Both the position numbers and the translations under genes were made by a program. From assembly GCA_949130495.1 (NCBI GenBank), contig OX422214.1, forward strand, positions 257,118,187 through 257,182,186: a DNA stretch of 64,000 nt, written 5' to 3'. The notes under the pieces were generated by a model. The model was not told the DNA's origin and did no database searches. It saw only the letters and a program-made list of their open reading frames with translations. Shown in pieces: positions 48,901-60,202 of the stretch. Numbering within the stretch: the first letter of the stretch is position 1; every line of letters begins with the position of its first letter. The stretch is from Sambucus nigra (taxonomy: Eukaryota > Streptophyta > Magnoliopsida > Dipsacales > Adoxaceae).

Positions 48901-50102
48901 TAGGGCTGGCAATTTCCAACACAACACGAAAACACGACACGACCTAACACTAAATTAACACGGTGTGTCGTGTACAGGCCAGGATATTTTGGCCCAATAG
49001 CGGATCGTGTCGTGTTCGTGCCATAGTTTCAAAACAAAATTGGCCCATTTTGGCCCAATTTCAACACGATTAAGCCACCTGATTTAGCCTGATTACCACC
49101 CATTTATAAATAATACATTTCATATAATATAAAATACAAAAAATTATATTTATATATAAGAAATAAGTGGGTTATCGTATTGGGTTGTGCCAATTGGCAC
49201 GAAATTGATTTATCGTGCTATTTTTGTGTGGCGTGCCTTGTTTTTACCAGGTTGTGTTCGTGTTAGGTAAAAAAAAACACGACATCGTGTTGTGTTGTGT
49301 TGTGTTAGTGACAGGTAAAATGATGTCGTGTTGGGTCAGGCCCAAACACGACCTGTTAGCCCGAATGGGACTCTCTCTCAAAAAAAAAGCCCAGTCCTGA
49401 AAAAAGTTATAGATTGTGTATATTGTATTCTATTTGTTCTGAAAAAATATTGGGTGACAGTGTTGTTACAAGGATCTTGGTGAAGACCTAGTCAAAGTCA
49501 GCGATGAGCACCATATATTGGAGTCGAGGCGCAAAGAAGAGGGGTTTAACGACAAGATCAGTGAAGTCGAAGTTCAAAGTTCAGGGCGTTCATTGGAGCT
49601 TGGTCGCCAAAGAATGGGGGTGAAAAGTTTACGACAACAAAGGAGACTATTTAGTGCTCCCAGATCCAGGAAAAAGGGTTCCGGCACATGAAGATATATA
49701 ACCGACCCGGTTGGGTTTTTTTGTTAGGGGTTTTGAACCCAAAGATGAGATAGGCCTTAGGCCATCAATTTTAAAGAAGATTTGGACCTTGATGTTACTA
49801 AACAAGAGGTCTTTAGGATTATTCAAAATTAGAGCCCAGTATGTTGATTTTATTGGTGCTAAAAATTGTGGGCCCTCCCAAGTTCTCAAATACTACAAAC
49901 TTTCATTATTGGGCCCCAAAATTTGGGCAAAAAATATTTTCGATCACAATTGAAGCTGAATTTTTTTCCAAATATTTTCGGATTTGGTACGGGCCTTCTA
50001 CGATTTTCCCCAAAAGCTAGTGGACGAGCTTTTTTAAAGGAGTGGAGAAATGATGTGATCACATAAGTGGGGGGTACCTTTGGGATTTCGAAATATTTGT
50101 TT

Positions 50103-50142
50103 GTGTGGGTGGGTGGGGTGGGGTAGGGGGGGGGGGGGGGGG
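50103..50142 (+). other. G-rich tract with (G)17 run
   Basis: GTGGGTGGGTGGGGTGGGG followed by an uninterrupted run of about 17 G. The pattern fits a G-quadruplex-forming sequence, but the length of the G run is also where sequencing errors are common. Confidence 0.7.
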
Positions 50143-50223
50143 TGATTCGTCTTGTGATTTTTTGTTTCATCATTATTTGATTAGGATAAACACACGGGGT
50201 TATTTTTTATAGTAGATAATTAG

Positions 50224-50741
50224 TAGGATCATCTTTTCTCTAGCAAGTCTCCTATTAGAATTAAGTTTCCTTTCTTTATCAAAGATTATCATTACTTTAT
50301 CCTATAAATAAGGGCATTGGCCAACTCCTGTAATCACTCTATTTTTTATGAATATTATTGATATTTGGGAGGGAATCTCTTGATTTTGTGTTTGATTATT
50401 AATTTCACTGTGTTTACATCATATGTAATATCGACTTAATCTGTCAATGGGTCGTGCTCGTACAAATTTTATCGTGTTCGGGTAGGATTATCTTTTCTTT
50501 AGCAAGTCTCCTATTAGAATTATGTTTCCTTTCTTTATCAAAGATTATCGTTACTTTATCCTATAAATAAGGCCATTGGCCAACTCCTGTAATCACTCTA
50601 TTTTTTATGAATATTATTGATATTTGGGAGGGAATCTCTTGATTTTGTGTTTGATTAGTAATTTCACTGTGTTTACATCATATGTAATATCGACTAAATC
50701 TGTCAATGGGTCGTGTTCGTACAAATTTTATCGTGTTCGGG
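50224..50741. repeat. Recent tandem duplication of 259 bp
   Basis: Copies at 50224-50482 and 50483-50741 differ at only a few positions. Each contains TTATCCTATAAATAAGG, GGGAGGGAATCTCTTG and GTTTACATCATATG, and ends in the hAT subterminal GTGTTCGGG. The first half resembles the end of an LTR (TATA box, then ..ACATCA), so a remnant LTR may be included. Confidence 0.9.
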
Positions 50742-50892
50742 TCTTATCGGGTTCGTATATAAATGGGTGACTTTTTAATCATGTGAAAAAACAATATTGA
50801 AACCTGACTCGTTATCTTAACGTATCGTGTTATGTTCACCCGTTATTACCCATTAAGATAATGAATTATTTTGAATCGTATATAAGTTGACA

Positions 50893-51837
50893 CATGGTTG
50901 TCAATATCGGTCGTATCGCGTATCGTATCTGCGATACGTTTCGTATCGTTAACAAAACGATATATATCGGGTATAGTATCGTTTTTGGGGGTGTATCGGC
51001 GATACATACGTATCGTGCGATACGTTCCAGCGCACTGAAAAAAGCCCTTAAACGATGTCGTTCAACTTAGAAAACAAAAACTTTGAACAAAACCCGCTAA
51101 GATGTCAATAAACGACTAAAAGGATTTTCAAAAAGCAAGGGGGTTATGTGATAGAGGTAAAAAAACGAAGAGATTCAGCAAAAGAGGTGAGAAGAACAAC
51201 TTTGATTTCTACTCACAGGTTAGATTTGAACTCTTCTCTTTGATTTCTATTCACGAATATTTCTCCTCTCCTCTGTTTTCTTCTTCGATTTTCGCATAGT
51301 AGTGGGGTTTATGTTCACAGATAGGGCTTGTCTTCTTCAAAGAGGAGTCGATTTTCTCCTCTCGGCTGAGTGAAAGTGAGTTTTATTTTGGTGGCGGGTC
51401 TTCTGTTTGTATACTAAAATATGTAGTGGGAGATTTTTGTATACGAAAATATTGACCCAAGACTATAATATGTATTGTATATTATAATTTATATGTAGTG
51501 GGGTTTCTGTTTGTATACTAAAATATGGATGATATTATTGTTTATTGGTATATTCGTAAACAAAACATAGATTAAATATAATAAATAGAAACTTCTAAGT
51601 TCTAACTTTCTCTTTTGGAATTTTAATGATGAACAGTTGGTGGAAACTTCTAAAATTAACTTTTGTGGAATTTGGTTAAGTGGTGATGGTTGGAAGATGA
51701 CATATTGCTTATTGATAGCAGATAAAAATTCATATTTTGACTTTCAAAAAATTCATATTTTGACTTTCAAGACATTGAAACGTATTATATTGCATGTAAT
51801 TTGTGTTAGATTGTCTTTTATTTTGTTTTAGGTATCT

Positions 51838-51895
<58 letters not shown>

Positions 51896-52013
51896 ATCTA
51901 TAGTATATAATTATTAAAAACTTGAGTGTATCGTGCGATACAATACGATACACGATACGATACACATTTTTTGGAAAAACGATACGCCTCCAATACGCGT
52001 TTTGACAACCTTG
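50893..52013. mobile_element. hAT MITE (1.1 kb), CA(T/A)GGTTGTCAA termini
   Basis: The left end is CATGGTTGTCAA and the right end TTGACAACCTTG, with the exact 8-bp duplication AGTTGACA (50885-50892, 52014-52021). Subterminal runs of CGATACG / CGTATCG occur on both sides. No transposase. A (CA)n(TA)n microsatellite lies at 51837-51893 inside it. Confidence 0.9.
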
Positions 52014-52051
52014 AGTTGACATATTAACTCATTTTTAAACACAATTAGACC

Positions 52052-53176
52052 CATAGTTGTCAGAGGCGAAAGGCGCACCAAGGCGCTAAGGTCCTTGTGG
52101 AGCCTAGGCGCAAGGCGAGGCGCGCGCCTGATCGAAGTGAGGCGCAAAGTTTATAGAACGTGCAAAAGTTGTATATTTATAAATAATATCATTAGTGATC
52201 TAAAATTAGAAATATATATCATAAATTATTATTATACACGCTAATGAAGAGGCAAATCAAAAGGAGATAGAGCTTATACCAATATGAAAAAAATATATAT
52301 TTAAATATCAAATTTATGTAACAATTCGACTATCCAATAATCAACAAAAGAAAATATATTGACATATTCATATAATAAATACTCGTGTGTGAAAAGAAGA
52401 AATCAAAATCAACATATAAATTATTCAAAGATGCAAGATTATTGGAGTTAAATTTTGTTTGTTTCTTTTGAGCAAGGTTCTTAAAAACGCGGGGCGTGAT
52501 CAGGGCGTGGAGGCCAAGCCTTAAGCCTTGGGCGTAAAAAAGGTGTTTAGGCCTTCTTAATATATTTTTAATATTTTTTAACCATTACAAGGCTATTAAA
52601 ATACTAAAATTATACATATCATAAAAATATGACTGAATATTTGCAAATTAAAATACTATTTGATTATTTTGGATGAGATAATGGTCCGGTTTGTAAAAAA
52701 AAATCTTCAAAAGGCGATATCGTTTCACTAAAGCATTGTTGTTTTTAGAAAAAAGCGCGCCTTAGGGGTTTTACCAAGAATAAGGCGTAAAAAGCTTAAG
52801 GCGAGGCATTTCTCCCAAGCCTCAAGCCTAGGCGTGCCGAGGTTTTTTAGAACAATGCTTTTGAGAAAGATTAAGTTTCCCTAGGATCCTCAAGGGCTTA
52901 CTTTGCTTAGTTTTGGGGTGGGGAATCATCTAATCTTCTTTATTCCATTGGAAAATATGTAAAATAAGCATATCAATTGATCCATTATTGTATTGGGGGC
53001 GTTATCCAAAAAAATTCCACAAGGCGCGCCTGAGCTGCGCTTTGAGCCTGGAGCCTAAGCGCACAAGGCGCGCGCCTTATTGAAGGAGTCGAGCCTGAGT
53101 GTGGCAAGGCGCTGATGCTGAGCCTAGGTGAGCCTGGAGCCTAGGCGCACGCCTAGGCGCGCCTTTAACAACAGTG
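52052..53176. mobile_element. hAT MITE (1.1 kb) with GGCGCGCC-rich ends
   Basis: The left end is CATAGTTGTCAGAGGCG and the right end CGCCTTTAACAACAGTG, with the exact 8-bp duplication ATTAGACC (52044-52051, 53177-53184). Subterminal GAGCCTAGGCGC and AAGGCGCGCC units are dense at both ends, against an AT-rich core. It is interrupted by another MITE at 52473-52857. Confidence 0.9.
52473..52857. mobile_element. hAT MITE (385 bp) nested in the previous MITE
   Basis: The ends are CAAGGTTCTTAAAAACGCG and, as the reverse complement of the right end, CATTGTTCTAAAAAACC. The exact 8-bp duplication CTTTTGAG lies at 52465-52472 and 52858-52865. Subterminal AAGCCTTAAGCCT and CAAGCCTCAAGCC units are present. 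No coding sequence. Confidence 0.9.
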
Positions 53177-53594
53177 ATTAGACCCATTGATTCATTGTCA
53201 TTACTAACTCTCTCATTTAGTAAAATCTGTATGATTAAATTAAAATTAAACTTGATAAATTCTTTATAGCTTTCAACAATATATCTTTAGTACTTAAATT
53301 AATGGATCTTAACGGGCCTTAGTGGGTATTAATGGGTGAAGGGGGTCAAAACTAACTCGACGCATCAACTATCATGTCTAATCGGGTTGGCAGTGATATG
53401 ATCCAAAACCATTAACGATCCACCACCCATTAACTTATATCTTCATGTCAGTTCGTGACGTGTTACCATGTCGTGCCTCATTTTGCCAGGTCTAGCATCG
53501 ACCATGTGCAAAGTAGCCAACATTCTTATACTCTATTAATAAATATATATGTATGAAAACACTACTTGTAACCATAGAAGATAGATGACTATAC

Positions 53595-54087
53595 CTGAAG
53601 ACCGTCTAATCCTCTCAATCTGATAATACCAGTAAATAGAAGGTGAACAAGTTAATGATCCAGGTTCTCAATTGAGTATCCGGGACACCTAGTGATGCGA
53701 TATAATTTAGTGTACCCCACAAATTTTTAGATCTTCATCTCAGTGACAAGCTTCATAAATTTCCCCACAGGACGAGTTCAAAACAGCAGTTTTATCAATA
53801 GACGAACCATCTCTTGATGAAAATATGATATATAGGCATTGATGATGTGGCTCTCAACGGAAAACTCCACAGGCGGGCAATAATGGCTGCTCTTGAAGTA
53901 TATATCTGAAAACATCGTACTCCTTGCTTGCATTCATTATTTACTTTAGATCAATATGCTTCTGCATATCTGACTTCACTTTATGATTCGCAGTTAACTA
54001 GCCACAGAAACATTATGAACATTAAATTTTTCAGAAGGGCAGTGTGTTTGAAGTTGAGCAAAATGCCAATATAACCAAGTACCATTA
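53595..54087 (-). other. 3' untranslated region of the host gene
   Basis: It follows the stop at 54088 on the minus strand. No open frame continues. It ends at a candidate donor CTTCAG|GTATAG (53594). No polyadenylation signal of the usual form was seen close by, which supports the idea that the UTR continues in another exon. Confidence 0.45.
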
Positions 54088-57000
54088 TCATTCATTTGAC
54101 AACTGAAGTATGCCGCGCATCTGAAGGTAGGGATTTTCCAGCAGCTTTTCGTTGTTGCTCTGCACAACAGGAACAAAAACCACCCGAGCGTTAGCTGATT
54201 TAATAATGATATATAATGAAAAGGAGTAATTAAAACTAGGATATAAACCTGATACAAGAAAAAATGCTGAAGATATAGCACTTGCTTTACCCATGTGATA
54301 GGTGCGGGTGTCACCAAACAACAGTTACCTCGCCATTTTTTTAAAAAGAAAACAAAAATTTTCTGAAGATAATAATGCCACCATATTAAAAACAAAAGTA
54401 AAATCATTCTGCAGAATGATGCTGCTATCATGCACAAGTATTAGCATCGGAACTCATAACTATGCAAAATTGTCCAAGTATGATATATTAACATCAGATT
54501 TCAATAATTATTTGCTCTACAACAGTGAAGTGCTCCAAGTATGCTATATGTCGCTTCAACCAGACAGTATATAGTGCCGCACCTGCTGAGCTCTTGAAAC
54601 AAGACTGGAAAGCATACGTTGGTATGTTTCTGGTTCATCTGTCATCATTCTCTGCAAAATAATAAGCTTCATATTAATTTGCACTGTCATGTAAAGAAAA
54701 ACTTATAATCACAGGCCAGGTTATACAGATAAGTGTTTCTTGCCTTCAGAAGAAAAGTTGAAGAGTAATATGCCACTCTTGAGTCTGTATCATCTAACAA
54801 CTCCCTGCCAAGCACCCAAAGCACAAATTAAATTAGCAGGTCTCTTTATACAAAGCAATAAGAGTAATCCTACACTAACTCAGAATCGAGGCTCAAAACA
54901 AATGACTCGCTGGCATGATAGTAGTGTATTAGTGTGAATTTTTAATAATGATCAGTGAATCCCAGGCACGCATTAGTGCACTGCTGTATGTCAGCGGGGT
55001 CGCCTGCTTTGAGTCCAGATTATGAGCCAGCGAATTTACTCAATCAAAAAACAAACACTTCACAGAGCATAGAACAGCAAAATCACCTAAAGAACTCTTC
55101 TCCACCAACTTCTTGGAAAGCTGCACGATCTGCAGTGCATTTTCCAATTAAAAGTAAGAGGAGAGTGGCTCGTATATCTGATGTGGCACCCGGTAGGTTA
55201 CCTATTCCTTTGCTACCAACAGAAACACCTAAAGCAATATTGTCGGTTGCTGCACCAGCAAGTTGAATCAACGGCCAATAAAATAATGCAGCGGGGACTC
55301 GCGCAACCAATTGCATGGGAACAATGGCCTGTCCTCTGAGAACTAATGCTGCCATGGATGACGTCTCATACATGAGAGAATTATTGTCTTTACCAAAATT
55401 TCTTTTGGCATCTTCCATGGATTCTTCGCTGAAGAAACGTTCTCCCATATCAGCCTTCAAATTCCAATCTGTGCAACTGAAACTTTTACCATCACGCATA
55501 GGATCTCCGCATGGCACAGCAGTTGAAGTGGGAACTTTCAGGCACAATTGAGAAAATAGAATGCCACACATCTGTTGTTGCGAGAGAAGTTTAATTAATA
55601 AAAAAAAGTAAAATAGGTTAGTCGGCATGAAAACCAGTGGTAGAGTGAGTAACAATGAGATTCATTTTATCAGTGGAAGAAGTATGTTCCAAGTGAGAAT
55701 CTTGACTTGTCATGCCCATTATTCTTTAGTTTGAAGAAAAACCACGCAGGGAGTTGAATGGGGTACTAAATCAATAGGAAATCGAGTGAATCAACATGAA
55801 CAATAGCCAAGATAATTCTAAGGCCCCGTTTGGTATGCGATAAAATTGAGTGGAATCTAATTCCTTCCAAACAAGCCAAGGAAATTGTAAGATTACTACA
55901 TCTAGTGTGAGGTCAAGTTGCACGGGAATTTGGGCTCCAATAGAATCAGATTACCTTCTCGGTGGGAAAGTAGGTACAATCAAGATTCTTACTTTACTAC
56001 GAGAATCCTCACAAATAACTTGTGTGTAGACAAAAAAGCCCACTAGAAATATTAAATCATAAAAACTACCCTTAAAATTAATATATTTACTTTGTGAAGA
56101 CAATTTGGTTCGGTTAGTATTAGATTTAAAGTCGTACAAATTGTATTTAGTCATGTTTATCTACTCATATTTAATAATTAATTTGATTAACGTACTCTAC
56201 AATATACACGTATCTACAATAAATTACTATATTTGGAAAATTTTAAAAAATATTTTTACAAAAAAAAAAACATATTTAGGTCCATACATTTGTAAATAGT
56301 GTATCGTATAATTGTTCTTATAACATGCTCAAAATAAATAAATTTAATATATGCATATATACAGAATTGCTAAAGGTTATTGTTGGTATATATTGTACAT
56401 TCCCCATGTCAGTTTCCATGCATGAACTAAACACTAAATTTTGATTTCTAATATGAATCCATTGCTTACCCAAAAAGAGGTTCTAAAAGGAATTACCTTC
56501 AGAATATTCAAGCGGTCTGTTTCATTTATCTGAGCCACCAAGGACAGCGCGCTGCTCATAATGTCTATCAATGCAACTGCTTTCTCAAGACGACTTTTGG
56601 TGAGTAGAGGTTCAACAGCTTCACTGCTGCTTGATTGATGGAGTTTATTTTCATCTAACAAAAATTTGCATCGCATAAGAAGTCTATCTAGAACAAAGAG
56701 GAACCCCCATCTAATGAGGCTATTTTTTGACTTCAGAAGCCCACACAGAAGCCAGATGGGTAAGGGAACATCTGAAGCTACTGAATAATCATTAACACCA
56801 GCAAGAGCAATTTTCTGCTGTAGCTTTCCGATATTTGAGCATAATGGATCCCTTTCGTCACTAATTTCTGCTATAAGCAAATCACCCAACCATACATACC
56901 CATTCTGGCGATAAGCAACTCTTTCAGAATGAAGAAGAGAGTGTAAAGTAGCCCATGCGAGCTTCACTTTCATGACAACACTGTTCTGCACAACTCCATC

Positions 57001-57120
57001 CTCAATGCTTGCCATAGATTTCAAAGATTTTGTCATCTGTATCATATGGGAAAACTCTTTGTCTAAATAAGTAAATGATCTTGTAAGTGTATCAAATTTC
57101 TCTGTAATCTTCTCCAAGAG
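54088..57120 (-). CDS. Conserved plant protein of unknown function, 3' exons (helical-repeat-like)
   Basis: Five exons read on the minus strand: 56497-57120, 55087-55571, 54744-54804, 54583-54651 and 54088-54159. All phases agree (0, 0, 2, 0, 0), and together they encode about 436 residues to the stop TGA at 54088-54090. Conserved-looking stretches are AGAATDNIALGVSVGSKG, GNLPGATSDIRATLLLLLIG, ELLDDTDSRVAYYSS and NNEKLLENPYLQMRGILQLS. The Leu-rich, helix-rich composition suggests an alpha-solenoid of HEAT/ARM kind. I recognise the sequence as a conserved plant protein but cannot name its function. The first exon here begins at an acceptor, so at least one upstream exon lies at higher coordinates or outside the window. 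The third intron starts with GC (donor CTGAAG|GCAAGA) rather than GT. No stops or frameshifts interrupt the exons, unlike every transposon gene in the window. Confidence 0.8.
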
Positions 57121-60100
57121 CTGCACGGTGAGAAATGAATTCAGGCTTCACGGTGACGAATGAATTCAGGCTTCTAATAAACTGAACTTTCATAGCCCTA
57201 GTTTAAAACTTTTTTTAAAAAAAAAGGGACAAGAAACAGGTAATATGACAAGTACTAAATCACAAGATTACCCCTACAAGATTCTATCAAAACAAGGGTA
57301 GCAAGGCTGGCAATTTAACATGACAAATCCATAGCAAAAGGCAACATCATTGTAGAAATTTATTAGACACTTCTAGACTAGGTTGAAGAAATTTCGCTGC
57401 AATATAGTACCTACACAAAAATAACATAAAACTGGCAGGGTGGCCAAATAAAACTGAAATCCAACAGTTCCTTACCACATATGGACTTGTCATGGATCGA
57501 TCTAAATTCTATTATGATAGGTCAGATTTCAATTAATTACATCTAAGGTGGTGCAATTTGAAAATGCATAATGAGATCCAGAAGTAGCAATTTGAAGTGC
57601 AAATAAAATGCATCAATTCAAATGGAACCTGTGTCTGATCATATTTGTCCCAATAAAGACTTGCTGTCAGTAATTATTTAACACAAGGACGCACGTAAGC
57701 AATGCCCACGTATATTCATGGAAGGAAAAAAACTCCATGACAAGCAAGCCCCACATGAATCTATATTCACAAGGTGCACTCATTTGCTGGCTGATGCTTA
57801 AGCACAAAAATTATTGTTCAAAACAGACATGGATTGACTTGAGATCAAGCATTAAATTTAACAGCCATTGCCTAAAACTCAACAACATGATACTGCGCGT
57901 GTGAAGCTAACCATATAAAGATAAAGTCTATGAAATATTAATGGAACCAATAATACCTAGACATATTTCTGTAAAATAATCACATAATTACAACCTCAAC
58001 TTACTGTGTAAAAAATATATATGCTACTCATGCAGCATCATATGCATATGCTAGCCTTAATTCTTAGGGGGCTGAGCAAGGCTCAAAAAAACAAATGCCT
58101 ATAAATTTAATAGAAGCCCATTTATAAGTACAATGCCAGAAAAAGCCTGGGCCAGATAAGGAACTGTCAAAATGTAGCATAAGCATTTTTCTGTATCTCA
58201 AATCAGAAGGAATCTGGCGTATAGGGTGGGCAGAGATGGGAGTAGTCGCACCATTTACTCGTTTGGATTATCTTTGTTTTTTATTGCTTTAGGTGGGTAT
58301 TATCTTATTTTCCTTCATTAGATTTACTTTACCTTTTTACCTTTTAGTATGATGTAAGCCCTATTCTATTAAGGGCTATGTTCTAGATGGTTCTTATTGC
58401 CCTTTTATACCCTTTTCCCTTCTACTATGTTGACATAATGCACACCCCTAAGCTATATAAACATTTATGCTCACCTCATCTAGGATCATCATAATATAGA
58501 GAGAGAGTTCATTATAATGTGCCTACTCAAGCTACGTCAAAATTAACCTTTCAACTATGGAAAATAGTACCAAGAATTCAATTTAAGCATTCATTCAAGA
58601 ACATGCTGCTAGTTAGTGAAGAATCCAAAATTTCCTGATGGGGTGCAATAAAAGGTATATCTATGGAGAAAAGGGGTAAATTAAAATAAGGGTGATTAGA
58701 TATCACCCCCTTCTATATGATAAATATACATTTAGATCCAAATACATTTTTGTTAAACATAACAGCCCTTCACAGCCACGGTCAACTGGTGGACTTTTAT
58801 AGAATAACAAAATGACATTTATACCTTTAGATTCTATTTTTTCCCATTCAGATAACCATAAGCCCCAACTTAAAGTCATTATCTCACTAAATAGAAGATA
58901 CCATACCCTCCATTCTTGCAAAGTATCTTCCTAATCAAACACTAGATACTACGTTCAAAATGTTAGATACTAAACTAAATAGAGAAAACTGTATCACCCA
59001 TTCTCTATAGATATATGATTATTTAGCAGATATCTCCCCCTCACACACGTGATACCCTAGTTATATACTGTAGTTCATAGATTCTTAGATACTGTTATTT
59101 AGAGAGACATAGGTACCCAGGTTTATGTATGCATAGATATCCTTTATCTATGCATAAATCCCCAGATGCACTTAAGGCTTCAAAAAACCAACTGGGTTGG
59201 TTACTAAATTAATAGATATCTAATGGCCGATTATTTTAAACTTGCAACAAACAAAACGAATGTTCAGTTTTTTTTTCTAGTCTGATATACGAAAGGCCGA
59301 TATCTTGTGGATAAGGGGTTAATTGGTCATCTTTACTGAGAAATATTGGTTATCTTTATATGCGGATTGATGGTCAAGATTTACGGAATATCTCATTTGT
59401 GGGCCAATATGTATAACCGGACTTAACTTGGGTGGTTGTGTTGTACAAAAACTATTAACTAGGGGGTCATGTATAGTTCTCTATTAAAATAAATCCTCTC
59501 GGCTGTAGCCTATAACTCTTTTGCACTTCACGCCCAGTAGAGAAAAACCTGAAAATAAAAAAATTCATCTATCGAATCCAAAAAGGCAGGTCAGCTTATA
59601 GAAGTAACAAAAGAACAAATTGTCCCTAAATAGTCAATGCAAAATGGTTGACCAAACTCAGTTTTAGGAAATACCAAAAATAATCTCAACATCTCAAATC
59701 TAATTAATACCACCACCGGTTGATCAAATTCAGTTTTAGGAAATACGAAAAATAATCTCAACATCAAATACTTCAGTTAAAATATTGTAAATATATCATT
59801 ATATATACCCTTACAGGTTTGGAATCAATTGGATTTAAGGTAGAGGGGATAGACATTGATTTGTGTATAAATATTGTAAATATATCATTATATATAACCT
59901 TACAGGTTTTGGGGGGGTTTGGCAGTGGAGTTTTGGAATCATTTCGATTTAAGGTAAGGGGGTTAATTTGTAACAGAGCTGGTTATTCATTTACAAATAA
60001 CATGAGTTCCATGTGAGGATTTTCGGTTGATTTTTTAGCAAAATTATCAGAGTTTGAACTCAAGTGTTCACAGAATTCAGATATAAGGAGTTTGCTGATG

Positions 60101-60202
60101 GACTTTTTTCTAAGGCAAGCGACTTGTAAACACAAAATAGTTATAGAAGTTTACTATGTGTTTTTTTCAGTCTAAACTCATTTGTTTTATTATCTTTTCC
60201 AG
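57121..60202. other. Probable intron or upstream DNA, no exon recognised
   Basis: Searching both strands by eye I found no exon that could join the acceptor at 57121. A block at about 58220-58560 contains CTATATAAAC and a leader-like run and might be a degenerate solo LTR, but no border repeats were found. The region 59020-59200 is rich in GATAT/AGATAC text. No RNA gene was seen. Confidence 0.4.
59646..59906. repeat. Two short tandem duplications
   Basis: TCAGTTTTAGGAAATAC..AAAATAATCTCAACATC recurs 72 bp apart (59646 and 59718). TATTGTAAATATATCATTAT followed by ATA..CCTTACAGGTTT recurs 89 bp apart (59783 and 59872). Both pairs are well conserved and non-coding. Confidence 0.85.

Larger units (their letters stand above)
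48901..53494. mobile_element. Old hAT-like element with nested MITEs (tentative)
   Basis: The left end TAGGGCTGGCAATTT and the right end TTTTGCCAGGTCTA are approximate inverted repeats of a common plant hAT MITE terminus. Both ends are followed inward by CACGAC/GTCGTG-rich subterminal text (48920-49080, 49200-49360, 50690-50780, 53440-53470). The 8-bp duplication is not clean. Two hAT MITEs (50893-52013 and 52052-53176) lie inside. The stretch 49390-50223 has no recognised feature except a G-rich run and may be another insertion. Confidence 0.5.

Noticed and set aside
48720..48947. 75-codon Pro/Leu-rich frame
   Set aside because: Low-complexity pyrimidine-rich DNA that runs into a hAT terminus.
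49711..50173. Open frames around 49.7-50.2 kb on both strands
   Set aside because: They overlap AT-rich and G-run DNA inside a transposon and show no family motif.
58220..58560. Possible solo LTR with TATA box
   Set aside because: No TG..CA border with a target duplication could be found.
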